A stretch of 64,000 bases of DNA from the NCBI GenBank assembly GCA_029560585.1, contig JAKQKQ010000024.1, positions 1 to 64,000 of the forward strand. The letters run 5' to 3'. Made by a program: the position numbers and the translations under genes. The notes under the pieces were generated by a model. It searched no databases. It was not told the origin of the DNA and was given only the letters and a program-made list of their open reading frames with translations. This DNA is from Verrucomicrobiota bacterium. Its GTDB lineage: Bacteria > Verrucomicrobiota > Verrucomicrobiia > JADLBR01. Below, piece after piece: positions 41,566 to 50,601 of the stretch. How positions within the stretch are numbered: the stretch's first letter is position 1; the number at the start of each line of letters is the position of its first letter.

Positions 41566-43458
41566 TCGATCCTATCCGCGTCTTTGTTGCTGTGCGTGGC
41601 GGCGGCCGGCGTGGTGGTCGCGGGGGAGAACCCCAATATTCTCTGGATAACGACGGAGGATATTGGCCCGGACCTGCGGTGCTACGGGACCGCGTATGCC
41701 ATCACGCCGAACTTGGACAAGATGGCGGCGGAGGGGGTGAGGTACACGCGCGCCTTCGCGCCCGCGCCCGCGTGCTCGCCTGCGCGGTCCTGCCTGATCA
41801 CTGGCGTTTACGCGACGACGCTGGGCACGCCGCACCTCCGGTCGGATTTTCCGATTCCGGAGCGGATGGAGGGATTCCCGTCGTACCTCAGGCGGGCGGG
41901 ATACTATTGCTCCAACAACGTGAAGACGGATTACAACACGAGCCGGGAGGGGGCGATCATCGCGGCGTCGTGGGACGACTGCAGCCGCACGGCGCACTGG
42001 CGGGGGCGCAAGGCGGGGCAGCCGTTTTTTGCCGTGTTCAACTATATGGGGACACATCAGGCGCCGACGACGATCGAGCCGGAGGAGAAGGCGCGGAAGC
42101 GGCTGGCGAAGTTGGCGCCTGCGAAGCGGCACGATCCGGCGAAGGCGCCGGTGCCGCCGTATTACCCGGACACGCAGGAGGTGCGCAAGATGCTGGCGCG
42201 GTATGCGGACAACATCACATTGATGGATCAAGAGCACGTGGCGAGGTTGTTGCGCGAGCTGGAGGAGGACGGCGTGGCGGGCGAAACCATCGTTTTCTTC
42301 TATGGTGATAACGGGGCCGGGATGCCGCGGCATAAGCGGCTGGCGCTGGACACCGGGCTGAGGGAGCCCCTGATCGTGCGGTTTCCCGAGAAGTACGCGC
42401 GCCTTGCGCCCGCGGCGCCGGGTTCGACCGTGGACCGGTTCGTGAGTTTCGTGGATTTTGCGCCGACGGTGCTGGCGCTGGCCGGGCTGCCGGCGCCCGA
42501 TTACATGCAGGGGCGGGCGTTCCTCGGGAAGGATGGGGCCGGCGGGCCGGATTTTTTCGTGGGTGCGCGGGACCGGGTGGACGAAGCGATCGACACGGTG
42601 CGCTGTGTTCGGGACGCGCGATTCCTGTACGCGCGGAATTTCTATCCGCATCTCTCGCACGCGGCACCCGAAGGCTTCTCCGATCAATCACCGATGCGCC
42701 GCGAGCTGTTGCGGTTGGCGCGAGAAGGTAAGCTGGGGCCGGCGCAGCAGGTCTACACGGCGCCGACGCGGCCGTTGGAGGAACTTTATGACCTCGAGGC
42801 CGATCCGTATCAGGTCAAGAATCTCGCGGGCGAGGCGGAAAAAGCCACCGTATTGCATCAGATGCGGACGAGGTTGAAGGCGTGGGTGCTGGAGACGCGG
42901 GATCTGGGGTTCATCCCGGAGTCGGACCTTCGGGCGAGGAGCCAGGGGACGACGCCGTACGAGCTGGCGGCGGAGGGAAAGGTGCCGGTGGGGAAGATCT
43001 TTGAGGCGGCGGATCTGGTGGGGAGGCCGGGGGCAACGAGGCAGCAGTTGGTCCTGGTGCGCGACGAGGACGCGGCGGTGCGATATTGGGCGGTGGTGGG
43101 CCTGCGCGCCGGGGACGAGGGCGATGCCGGGGTGAGCGTGGCATTGGTTAAGGCGCTGGGGGACGTGTCGGTGCCGGTGAGAATCGAGGCGGCGGGGGCG
43201 TTGATCGAGAGGGGCGAGGACGGCAACGCGATCGGGGTTTTGGAGGCGGCGCTGGTGGGAGAACAGGGCGATGCGGCCGTGCACGCCGCGCGGACGCTGC
43301 AGTTGCTGGGCCAGAAGGCGCGGCCCGCGCTCGGCGCGATGAAGCGGGAGTTGGCCGCGGCGTCGGACAAGGCGTCGAGGCGATCTCCGAGTGTGGCGAT
43401 GTATCTGAGATTCGCGCTGGCGCCGGCGGTGGATGCTCTGGAGGCGGGGGCCAAGTAG
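41383..43458 (+). CDS. Sulfatase with C-terminal HEAT-like repeats, fused to an IVP N-terminus
   Basis: The sulfatase core begins with PNILWITTEDIGPDLRCYG. It carries the formylglycine motif CSPARSCLITG, whose Cys is converted by a maturase, and the metal-binding segment FFYGDNGAGMPRHK. The last 140 residues look like HEAT-type repeats (RDEDAAVRYWAVVGLRAGDE, VPVRIEAAGALIERGE). The open frame begins 57 codons earlier inside an IVP-family fragment. A GTG at 41554 would instead start right before a clean signal peptide (EFVSILSASLLLCVAAAGVVVA). I judge that internal start likely to be the functional one. Role: hydrolysis of sulfate esters on polysaccharides outside the cytoplasm. Confidence 0.85.
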   Translation: MDRNELKDRTKAFALRVTRLVDHLPKSVKGRCIADQLMRSATSVAADNRGACRSRSRVEFVSILSASLLLCVAAAGVVVAGENPNILWITTEDIGPDLRCYGTAYAITPNLDKMAAEGVRYTRAFAPAPACSPARSCLITGVYATTLGTPHLRSDFPIPERMEGFPSYLRRAGYYCSNNVKTDYNTSREGAIIAASWDDCSRTAHWRGRKAGQPFFAVFNYMGTHQAPTTIEPEEKARKRLAKLAPAKRHDPAKAPVPPYYPDTQEVRKMLARYADNITLMDQEHVARLLRELEEDGVAGETIVFFYGDNGAGMPRHKRLALDTGLREPLIVRFPEKYARLAPAAPGSTVDRFVSFVDFAPTVLALAGLPAPDYMQGRAFLGKDGAGGPDFFVGARDRVDEAIDTVRCVRDARFLYARNFYPHLSHAAPEGFSDQSPMRRELLRLAREGKLGPAQQVYTAPTRPLEELYDLEADPYQVKNLAGEAEKATVLHQMRTRLKAWVLETRDLGFIPESDLRARSQGTTPYELAAEGKVPVGKIFEAADLVGRPGATRQQLVLVRDEDAAVRYWAVVGLRAGDEGDAGVSVALVKALGDVSVPVRIEAAGALIERGEDGNAIGVLEAALVGEQGDAAVHAARTLQLLGQKARPALGAMKRELAAASDKASRRSPSVAMYLRFALAPAVDALEAGAK

Positions 43459-43547
43459 CGGGCCGGTTCGTTGCACCGCCGGTCAAGGAATGGGATTCTG
43501 TTAGGCCCGGCGGCTCTGTCGCCATGGATTTGGGCCTATATTGATCC

Positions 43548-44276
43548 ATGCCCGACAGGCGACGGCACCGGGGCCCGCACCCGGACGATGCGCGGGCGTT
43601 CGCGCCGGAGGCGGTACGCGTATTGCGCGAGGCGGTGGCGGATCTGTGCTGGCTGTACTCGCGGGGGTACGCGCAGACGTCCTCGGTGAAGCTGGTCGGG
43701 GATCGATATGCGCTCACGGACCGGCAGCGGGCGGCCGTCATGCGATGCGCGTGTTCCGATGATGCGATGGCCTCGCGCCGGGGGCACGAGGTGGCGATCG
43801 GGGATCTTGCCGGCGCCGCGGTGCAGGTGGATGGGTACAATGTGCTGACGACGGTGGAGGCGGCGCTGGCTGGGGGGGTGTTGCTCGAGGGTCGCGACGG
43901 CTGCTACCGGGATATGGCGAGCATGGGCGGGCGGTTTCATTGGGTGGAAGAGACTGCGTCTGCCGTGGAATGGATCGGTCGCGTGCTAGAGGCGACGGGG
44001 GCGCGAGACATCCACTGGCTGCTGGATCGGCCGGTCTCCAACAGCGGAAAACTGGCGTGCCTGCTGCGAGAGACCGCGGCGGCCCGGCAATGGCCGTGGC
44101 GGGTGGAACTGGTGGTCGATCCGGACGCCGTCTTGGCCAAGGGCGAGGCGGTCGCGGCGACGGCGGACAGCGCGATCCTGGACCGATGCGGGCGATGGGT
44201 GAACCTCGGGCGGGCCGTTGTGTCGCGGGCTGCACCCGGGGCACGGGTGGTGCGGCTCGGCGATCATCTGCGATGA
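43548..44276 (+). CDS. DUF434 domain-containing protein
   Basis: The 242-residue protein has the DUF434 N-terminal part (LREAVADLCWLYSRGYAQTSSVKLVGDRYALTDRQRAAVMRC). The C-terminal part holds the segments VQVDGYNVLTTVEAAL, DIHWLLDRPVSNSGKLA and TADSAILDRCGRWVNLG. The spaced acidic residues recall a PIN-like nuclease fold, but activity is not established for the family. There is no signal peptide, so it is cytoplasmic. It stands alone between the sulfatase and a VOC-like gene. Confidence 0.8.
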   Translation: MPDRRRHRGPHPDDARAFAPEAVRVLREAVADLCWLYSRGYAQTSSVKLVGDRYALTDRQRAAVMRCACSDDAMASRRGHEVAIGDLAGAAVQVDGYNVLTTVEAALAGGVLLEGRDGCYRDMASMGGRFHWVEETASAVEWIGRVLEATGARDIHWLLDRPVSNSGKLACLLRETAAARQWPWRVELVVDPDAVLAKGEAVAATADSAILDRCGRWVNLGRAVVSRAAPGARVVRLGDHLR

Positions 44277-44336
44277 CGGCCGGACCCGCACCATCCCGAG
44301 TTGACCACTCGGGGTGGGCCGGGGACAATGGGGGTC

Positions 44337-44657
44337 ATGACGAGGACGTACCATCACATCGGGATTCCGACGGCGGCGAAGCACGAGAATGAAATCTATC
44401 TGCAGTCGATGAAGATCTGGATCACGGATGCCAGCAAGCAGGAGCACGGGATCGAGTGGCTGCGGTTCGAGCCGGGCAGCCCGATGCACCCGCTGGTCAA
44501 GACGGTGCCGCACGTGGGTTTCAAGGTGGACGATCTGAAGGCCGCGATCCGCGGGAGGAAGGTCATCGTCGAGCCATTCGAGCCGCTTCCGGGGGTCTGG
44601 GTGGCCTTTATCGACGACGGCGGTGCGCCGGTGGAATTCCTCGAATTCCGGGCCTGA
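44337..44657 (+). CDS. Glyoxalase/VOC-superfamily-like small protein
   Basis: The 106-residue protein has the beta-alpha-beta-beta-beta pattern of a VOC module: YHHIGIPT at the start, PHVGFKVDDLKAAIRGRKVIVEPFEP in the middle and WVAFIDDGGAPVEFLEF at the end. His and Glu in these segments could bind a metal. The start at 44337 is preferred because the conserved strand follows directly. The substrate is unknown. Confidence 0.75.
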   Translation: MTRTYHHIGIPTAAKHENEIYLQSMKIWITDASKQEHGIEWLRFEPGSPMHPLVKTVPHVGFKVDDLKAAIRGRKVIVEPFEPLPGVWVAFIDDGGAPVEFLEFRA

Positions 44658-44663
44658 TCGGGG

Positions 44664-45113
44664 TCAGTTCTCCAGGCAGACCAGGAGGTGTGCCTTGGAC
44701 CCGTGCCACGAGATGGGGATCACGAAGCTGCGGATGTTCTCCGGTAGCCGGATGTCGCTCGGGCGTCCCAGGAGGACGACAGGCACGGAGATCATGAACT
44801 CGTGCCCGAAGTAGAATCGGGCATTGCCCGAGATCGTGTTAGCGATTTCGCCGACCATGTCGGCCAGCATGGGTTGGCTGATCTGGGTTTCACCGTGGGC
44901 CTCGAGCACGTTCGTGAGCAGGTTGGACGTGGCGGTGAAGTAGATGGCGCCCTTCCTTGAGCCGGAGATGCCGATGACGCCGGTGAAGTCGTGGATGGGC
45001 GAATCGCCCTCCTTGCGCATGTAGGGGGGCTCCACGCGCGCGGGCTCGCCGCCGATCTGGTTGAAGTAATTGACGGTGATGTCGACAAAAGCCTGGATTT
45101 CACCCTCGTTCAT
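44664..45113 (-). CDS. CheX-like chemotaxis phosphatase
   Basis: The 149-residue protein has the CheC/CheX core: the signature DMVGEIANTISGNARFYFG carries the Glu and Asn that dephosphorylate CheY-P in the family. Its single signature and the SVPVVLLG strand fit CheX. It lies 16 bp downstream of a CheY-like regulator gene, which would be its natural target. No other chemotaxis genes (CheW, MCP, CheR, CheB) are in the window. Confidence 0.88.
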   Translation of the reverse strand: MNEGEIQAFVDITVNYFNQIGGEPARVEPPYMRKEGDSPIHDFTGVIGISGSRKGAIYFTATSNLLTNVLEAHGETQISQPMLADMVGEIANTISGNARFYFGHEFMISVPVVLLGRPSDIRLPENIRSFVIPISWHGSKAHLLVCLEN

Positions 45114-45129
45114 GTAGGTCTGGCTCCGG

Positions 45130-45495
45130 TCAGATTCCGTCGGTCAAGATCTCTTCGAGGGCCTCGTTGAGTTCCACGGAGTTGAATGGCTTCAGGAGGA
45201 ACCCCTTGGCCCCCTTGCGAACGGCCTGGATGGCGGTGTGCTTGTCGGCCATCGCGGAGACGATGAGGATGCGGACGTCGGGGCGGAGCTTGACGAGTTC
45301 CTCTACGGCGCGGATGCCATCCATCTCCGGCATGGTGATGTCCATCGTGACCAAGTCGGGGCGATGCACCGTGAACATCGTGACCGCCTCGACGCCATTC
45401 CTGGCCTCGATGATCTCGCTCACGCGGCCGTCGTCGATGTGGCGCTGGATGGCTCGCCGGACAACACTCGAATCGTCTACGATAAGCAGTTTCAC
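45130..45495 (-). CDS. CheY-like single-domain response regulator
   Basis: The 121-residue receiver begins VKLLIVDDSSVVRRAI, with the acidic pair at residues 7-8, phospho-acceptor Asp 52 in VTMDITMPEMDG and the conserved Lys in FLLKPF. I place the start at the GTG at 45495, because it overlaps the kinase stop codon as GTGA and gives a full receiver; an upstream ATG would add 29 residues copied from the kinase gene. It is probably coupled to the kinase and reset by the CheX-like protein downstream. Confidence 0.9.
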   Translation of the reverse strand: MKLLIVDDSSVVRRAIQRHIDDGRVSEIIEARNGVEAVTMFTVHRPDLVTMDITMPEMDGIRAVEELVKLRPDVRILIVSAMADKHTAIQAVRKGAKGFLLKPFNSVELNEALEEILTDGI

Positions 45496-48083
45496 GCGTA
45501 CGCCGGGGTTAGGGTGGAATCGATGCGGTTGGATCGCGCGACCAGGCTCTCCTTCTTGGGGATCCAGATCCAGAACTGGCAATAGTATTCGGGCTCGGAT
45601 TCGACGAGGATGGAGCCATTCAGCTCGCTGATGCGGTCGCAGACGAGGTCGAGACCGACGCCCATGCCGCCCTCGGTGGTGGCATCCTGGGCGGTCGTGA
45701 AGCCGGGGTGGAAAATGAGCTGGTAGACCTGCTCGCGGCTCCAGTGGCGCGTTTGCTCGCGAGATGCGATGCCCAGCCTGGCGGCGGTGGTCTTGAGACG
45801 TTCTGGGTCGAGGCCGTTGCCGTCATCACGAAAGCCGAAGATGAAGTAGTCCTCGTCCGAGCACGTCCACAAGTCGATGCGGCCGTCGGCGGGCTTGTTG
45901 CGTTGGAGGCGCAGGTCCGGGTCCTCGATCCCATGGCGCATGGAATTGCGGGTGAGCTGGACCAGCATGTCGGTGACGGTCTTCCTGGACCGGAAGGGGA
46001 TCTGTTCGGGATCGAAGTTCTCGGGGCGGAGGACGGCGCGTTTTCCGGTGCGCTGGGCGAGTTCGCCGATCAGGGAATCGATGGAGGTGACGATGGGGTG
46101 GGTGGTCGCGCTTGGGACGCCAGGGGTGGATCCGTTGCGCGGGGCGCGGGCGTCGGTGAGGCGTCCGATGACCCCGTTGGCCTCGGCCAGGTGGTCGTGG
46201 AGGGTGGCGAGTTCCAGGGTGATGCCGAGGAAGTCCTGGCCGCCGATGGCGGTCTTTTCGGCGAGCTTCTTGAGGCGGGTCTCGATGAGGTGCGCGGAAT
46301 TCTCGAAGAAGCGCAGCTTGAGCAGTGCGGCATTGCCCTTGATCGCGTGCATGAGGCGCTGGATGCGGCGGAGGCGATCGCGGTAGTGGCCCGAGATCGC
46401 GTTCTCGTCGGAGGTCTGCGGCACGGACTCGCGGAGGATGGCATCGATGACGGTGAGTTCCTCACGGGTGCCCGCGAGGAACTCGCGGACCATGCCCATG
46501 TCGACGTGGAGGATGCTGAGCATCATCTCGAGCTGCCTGTTGGTGCGCTCCTCGGCGGCCTTGAGGTCGCGGGCCAGGGCGACGCTGCGGGTGATGTCGG
46601 TGACGGAGGCCATGACCGCGGCGATGGCGCCGCCGTCTATCACGCGGCGGAAGCGGAAGTCCAGGTGGCGGGTCTCGAAGAGGCCACCCTCGCCCGGGAA
46701 GTTGAATTCTGCCTCCTTGAGGGGATTGAGGGTCTGGATGAGCTTCTCTTTGACATTGGGGTCGAAGAGGATGGCCATGTAGTCGCTGGTGGCCTCGAGG
46801 GTCTTGGGCGGAAGCGCGCTCTCGATGAGGGTGCGGAACGGCAGGCCGGCGAGGTCGGCGCGCATGAAGATGGTCTCGAGGGCCTTCGAGTACCTCGAGC
46901 CGATGACGAGTCTCCGGTCCATGAGGAAGAGGCCGTCGGTGACGGTGTTGAGGATGCGCTCCATCTCGGCGCCGGCGGCGCGGACGGATCCCTCGGCGGC
47001 CTGGAGGGCCCCGAGCATCTCGTTGACGGAGCCGCCGAGGTCGGCCAGCTCGTCGGTGCCTCGGGTGGCGACGCGGCCGGAGAAGTCGCGGGAGCGGCCG
47101 ATGGCGAGGGCCTGTTGGCTCAGGCGGCGGAGTCGGCTGATGACGTTGGCATCGAGCAGCAGCAGGGTCACGAGGAGGGAGACGACGCCGGCGGCGGCCA
47201 GGCTGGTCAGGAAGATGCGTCGGGTGGCCTGGCCCTTCTGGTGCACGTCCCTTGGCATCGCCATGCGAAAGATGACGGTCGCCCTGTGGTCAAGGTCGTC
47301 GAAGCGGCAGTAGCCGGCCATTTTCTGCTCGTCGATCATCTCGACATGCGTGGCGGTCTCGTTGGCCAGGGCGTCGGCGGCCTCCTTGAAGTTGGGCGGG
47401 AGGGCGGATGAGGAGAGGAACTCACAGGTTACTTCGGACAGCATGATCTCGGAGAATCGGGCGAGCAACTTGGCGTCGATTTTCCTCGCGAAAATCAGTG
47501 TGCCCATGGGCTGAACGGAGGCCTTTGCGTCCGTCATGGCCTGTGCGCCCACGAGGTAGGCGCCGTCGGGACCGAGGTCGACGAAGCCCCCGATTCGCGG
47601 CGTCGTGCCGGTCGGCCAGGGCGGCGGGCCGACGCCCTCGTGCTGGATGAATTTGGAGCCGGGGAGGACCAGCTTGAGGAAGGATTCTGGGGTCGGCTGG
47701 CCCTCGGGGTGGTGGACCCGCATGATCTTGCCTTTGAGATCCACGTAGACCATGAACGAGAGACTCGAGTTCTCGAGGATCTCCTGGGTCAGGTTGGCGG
47801 CGTCAAAGTCGGGCTTCTTGCCCTGGATGTAGAGATAGGAATCGTCCCAGTTCGACCAGTCGGTCAACTGGACGAGCATGGCGTTGAGGTTTTCTTTCAC
47901 GGCCCTCTGGAGGCGGCCGACGGAGTCGGTGGCCTGCGTCCTTTCGAGTTCGTCGAAACTTCGGATGAACGTCCGTGAGAGGATGACGTACAGGGCGGCG
48001 ACCAGGACGGCAAAGGTCCCGGCTACCATGAGGGCTGTTTTCGGTCTGAGCTTCATCGGGGGTGATTTCTTTGGCGGTGTCAC
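45492..48083 (-). CDS. Membrane sensor kinase with CHASE4-like, HAMP, PAS, Hpt and CheA-like ATPase domains
   Basis: The 863-residue protein has two transmembrane helices (about 17-37 and 290-312) around a periplasmic sensor (LTDWSNWDDSYLYIQGKKPDF) of CHASE4 type. HAMP, then a PAS region (ILNTVTDGLFLMDRRL) follow. An Hpt-like segment has its phospho-accepting His in RLMHAIKGNAALLKL near residue 578. The ATPase has a CheA-type N box (RNSMRHGIEDP, near 711) and the glycine-rich GGMGVGLDLVCDRI. No CheW-like P5 domain is present, so it is not a chemoreceptor-array CheA. It should phosphorylate the overlapping CheY-like regulator. It starts 24 bp after the porin stop codon. Confidence 0.85.
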   Translation of the reverse strand: MTPPKKSPPMKLRPKTALMVAGTFAVLVAALYVILSRTFIRSFDELERTQATDSVGRLQRAVKENLNAMLVQLTDWSNWDDSYLYIQGKKPDFDAANLTQEILENSSLSFMVYVDLKGKIMRVHHPEGQPTPESFLKLVLPGSKFIQHEGVGPPPWPTGTTPRIGGFVDLGPDGAYLVGAQAMTDAKASVQPMGTLIFARKIDAKLLARFSEIMLSEVTCEFLSSSALPPNFKEAADALANETATHVEMIDEQKMAGYCRFDDLDHRATVIFRMAMPRDVHQKGQATRRIFLTSLAAAGVVSLLVTLLLLDANVISRLRRLSQQALAIGRSRDFSGRVATRGTDELADLGGSVNEMLGALQAAEGSVRAAGAEMERILNTVTDGLFLMDRRLVIGSRYSKALETIFMRADLAGLPFRTLIESALPPKTLEATSDYMAILFDPNVKEKLIQTLNPLKEAEFNFPGEGGLFETRHLDFRFRRVIDGGAIAAVMASVTDITRSVALARDLKAAEERTNRQLEMMLSILHVDMGMVREFLAGTREELTVIDAILRESVPQTSDENAISGHYRDRLRRIQRLMHAIKGNAALLKLRFFENSAHLIETRLKKLAEKTAIGGQDFLGITLELATLHDHLAEANGVIGRLTDARAPRNGSTPGVPSATTHPIVTSIDSLIGELAQRTGKRAVLRPENFDPEQIPFRSRKTVTDMLVQLTRNSMRHGIEDPDLRLQRNKPADGRIDLWTCSDEDYFIFGFRDDGNGLDPERLKTTAARLGIASREQTRHWSREQVYQLIFHPGFTTAQDATTEGGMGVGLDLVCDRISELNGSILVESEPEYYCQFWIWIPKKESLVARSNRIDSTLTPAYA

Positions 48084-48107
48084 CGCGCCGCGATGGCGGC
48101 GCGAGTG

Positions 48108-49541
48108 TCACCAGAATATGTATGAGACATCGAGGGAGAAAGAGTGCTGGGTGCTTTGGTTGTTATCGAAGATATTGGCCTCGCCGTCGTGGCCGCCGTC
48201 GCTGGACGCGGCGTCGAGCCGGTACTCGAGGCGGAGGCGCATGGCATCGCAGAGGTCGAAGCCGGCGGTGAGCGTGTAGGACCAGAGGTCGGTGTTGCTG
48301 ACGTAGACATTGTTGCGGTCGATCGAGGCGGACGGTCCGTCGGGGACCAGGCCGTCGGCGAACCCGAGGGTGCCGTCGTCGGCGTGCATGTATTCGGCCC
48401 GGGTGGCGAGGTAGAGGAAGTCGGTGAGCTGATATTTCGCGTAGATGCCGGCGCCCCAGGCCATGGCGGCGTTCTCGTCGCGGTCGTAGGGCGGGTTGCC
48501 CGCGGTGCGGTGGAGGTTATCGAATCCCTTGAGCAGGTCGGCGTTGATGGCGAACTGCAGCTTGTCCGAGGCGCACTTTGGCCGCCACGAAGCGTTCATG
48601 TTGAGCGCGAGGAAACCGGCGTTCTCCACGGTGGTGTCGCTGCCGTCGAACGTGCCGTTGGATACGTTCCCGAAGTAGCCCTCGCCCTCGAAAGAGTAGG
48701 CGGCGCCGATGATGAGTTCTGCGTTCTCGCCCGGGCTCGTGATATCGATGCTGCCGGTGACGAGCTTGGCCCAGTCGGAGGGGCCGTCATCGCCGTTGCC
48801 ATTGACATTGTTGTCGAAGAAGTTGCTGTCGGAGTTATTCCAGCCGTTGGCAATGCCGAGGTTGACCGTGACCCTCTGGGAGAGGGGATAGGTCATCAGG
48901 ACGCCCGTGTGGGTGGCGGGTTCCAGGAACCACGCGAGAAGACCGGCGCTGAAATTATCATTCTGCACCCGGTCGGTGTACTCGTAGCCGAGGAGCGCCT
49001 GCCACTTGCCAAACTGGAAATCGAGGCCGTTGCCGACCGGCGCGCGGAAGGTGACGTACGCGAATTCGAGCGCCAGCGCGGACGAGCCGTCACCCATGCC
49101 GGGCTCATTGTCGAATCCCCACTTCTGGTCTTCGCCGAAGACCATGTCGACGCGAAATCCCGCGGCCCACGTATTCTCCTCGGGAAGCGCTTTCTCCAGG
49201 ATTATTCGGACGGAATTGACGGAGAAATCGTTGGAGTCCTCGATGTCCACCGCGGTGGGGATCGGCGTGCCGTTGATGCCGGTGTCGGTCGCGCCGCCAT
49301 TGAGATTATACGCGTAGCTCGCGTTCACCCAGCCACCGAGTTTGACACCGGTTTTCGCGGTCTCGAGGTAGATGCCCTGATCCTCGATGAGTTTTTCCAA
49401 CTCCTTGACGCGATCGGAAACGATTTCGCCGGCCCAGGCGCAGCTCGCGATCAGGGTGAACGCGAGGATGAGGCCAACGGACTGATGAGACGAGTAATCA
49501 GATTTTGCAGAGGGATAAATGGAATAAGTGAAAGTTGTCAT
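48108..49541 (-). CDS. Outer-membrane beta-barrel porin
   Basis: The 477-residue protein has a signal peptide (SVGLILAFTLIASCAWA) and a short coiled segment (DRVKELEKLIEDQGI), then alternating amphipathic strands (VKLGGWVNASYAYNLNG, LDFQFGKWQALLGYEYTDR). It ends in the aromatic residue expected for barrel assembly (LDVSYIFW). It resembles BBP2-type (DUF1302/OprB-like) porins, which allow diffusion of small solutes. The start at 49541 gives the clean signal peptide. It is co-directional with the kinase gene 24 bp downstream. The AT-rich gap upstream (49542-49738) probably holds its promoter. Confidence 0.85.
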   Translation of the reverse strand: MTTFTYSIYPSAKSDYSSHQSVGLILAFTLIASCAWAGEIVSDRVKELEKLIEDQGIYLETAKTGVKLGGWVNASYAYNLNGGATDTGINGTPIPTAVDIEDSNDFSVNSVRIILEKALPEENTWAAGFRVDMVFGEDQKWGFDNEPGMGDGSSALALEFAYVTFRAPVGNGLDFQFGKWQALLGYEYTDRVQNDNFSAGLLAWFLEPATHTGVLMTYPLSQRVTVNLGIANGWNNSDSNFFDNNVNGNGDDGPSDWAKLVTGSIDITSPGENAELIIGAAYSFEGEGYFGNVSNGTFDGSDTTVENAGFLALNMNASWRPKCASDKLQFAINADLLKGFDNLHRTAGNPPYDRDENAAMAWGAGIYAKYQLTDFLYLATRAEYMHADDGTLGFADGLVPDGPSASIDRNNVYVSNTDLWSYTLTAGFDLCDAMRLRLEYRLDAASSDGGHDGEANIFDNNQSTQHSFSLDVSYIFW

Positions 49542-49738
49542 CGAATCCGGACGATATGAGAACAACTTCTTAACGCGCAAGAAGAATGTCGCGTTTTTGT
49601 GAAAAAAACTGTCGGCGAAACCAAAAGGCACGCTCCCGAGCACGGATTGATCAATAAATCTGATGCCCGTGGGATCTTAGAGTGGGGTGACAGCGTTACG
49701 GGGGGCGTTGTTGTCGGGAGGATTCGGGAGAGTGGGCA

Positions 49739-50524
49739 TCAGGTCACGGTGGGCGGGTTGGTGCCGTTGCGGGAGAGGAACTCGAGGGCGAGGGCGCGAT
49801 AGGCGGCGGTGCCGGCGCTGAATTTGTCGTAGTGATTGATGGGTTGGCCGAAGGACGGGGCCTCGCCAAGGCGGACGGTTCTTGGGATGACAGTGGCAAA
49901 GACCTGGTCACCGAGGTGGGCTCGGACGTCATTGACGACATTCTGTGCGAGTCGGGTGCGGGCGTCGAACATCGTCATGAGCACGCCCTCAATCTGGAGG
50001 GCGGGGTTGAGGCCGTTGCGGATTCGGTCGATGACGGAGAGGATCTGGGTGAGGCCCTCCAATGAGAGGTATTCGCACTGAAGCGGCACGAGGATGGAAT
50101 CGGAGGCCGCGAGGGCGTTGACCATGATGGCGCCGATGGAGGGGGGGCAGTCGATGATGATGAAGTTGAAATTGCAGATATCGCGGAGGGCGCCGAGGAC
50201 GGATCGGAGGCGGATGGCGCCATCCTCCATGTGGGCGAACTCGTTTTCGATGCCCGCGAGATCCTGCTCGGAGGGGATCAGGGCAAGGTTCTCGTAGGGC
50301 GTGGGGCGGATGCAGTCGCGGGCGGTGCCGCGGCCGATGAAGGGACCATAGATGCTGCGCCCGGGTTCTTTGGCGACGCCGAGGGAGCTGGTGGCGGAGG
50401 CCTGGGGGTCCATGTCGACCACCAGTATCCGCAGTCCGCGCTCTGCGAGGCAGGAGGCGAGGTTGACGGCCGTGGTGGTTTTGCCCACGCCGCCCTTCTG
50501 ATTGGCCACCGCCACAAATTTCAT
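49739..50524 (-). CDS. ParA/Soj-family ATPase
   Basis: The 261-residue protein has the deviant Walker A motif KGGVGKTT with the signature Lys, the switch region VDMDPQASATSSLG and the Walker B segment FNFIIIDCPPSIGAIMVNALAASD. It is the chromosomal Soj type that segregates replication origins with ParB, or positions other cargo. No parB gene or parS site was seen beside it. It diverges from mcsB with a 77-bp gap. Confidence 0.92.
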   Translation of the reverse strand: MKFVAVANQKGGVGKTTTAVNLASCLAERGLRILVVDMDPQASATSSLGVAKEPGRSIYGPFIGRGTARDCIRPTPYENLALIPSEQDLAGIENEFAHMEDGAIRLRSVLGALRDICNFNFIIIDCPPSIGAIMVNALAASDSILVPLQCEYLSLEGLTQILSVIDRIRNGLNPALQIEGVLMTMFDARTRLAQNVVNDVRAHLGDQVFATVIPRTVRLGEAPSFGQPINHYDKFSAGTAAYRALALEFLSRNGTNPPTVT

Positions 50525-50601
50525 GAGGGGGGCATTCTGCGGAGGCGGCGGCCATGTTCAACCGGAAATCCGCATGCGCGTGTGATCTTGAAAGGGGTGG
50601 G

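Noticed and set aside
45708..47411. A 567-codon acidic plus-strand frame opposite the sensor kinase
   Set aside because: It is an antisense shadow; the kinase motifs on the minus strand explain the region.
49599..49802. A short plus-strand frame in the gap between porin and parA
   Set aside because: It runs into the antisense strand of parA, has no recognisable product and no ribosome-binding site.
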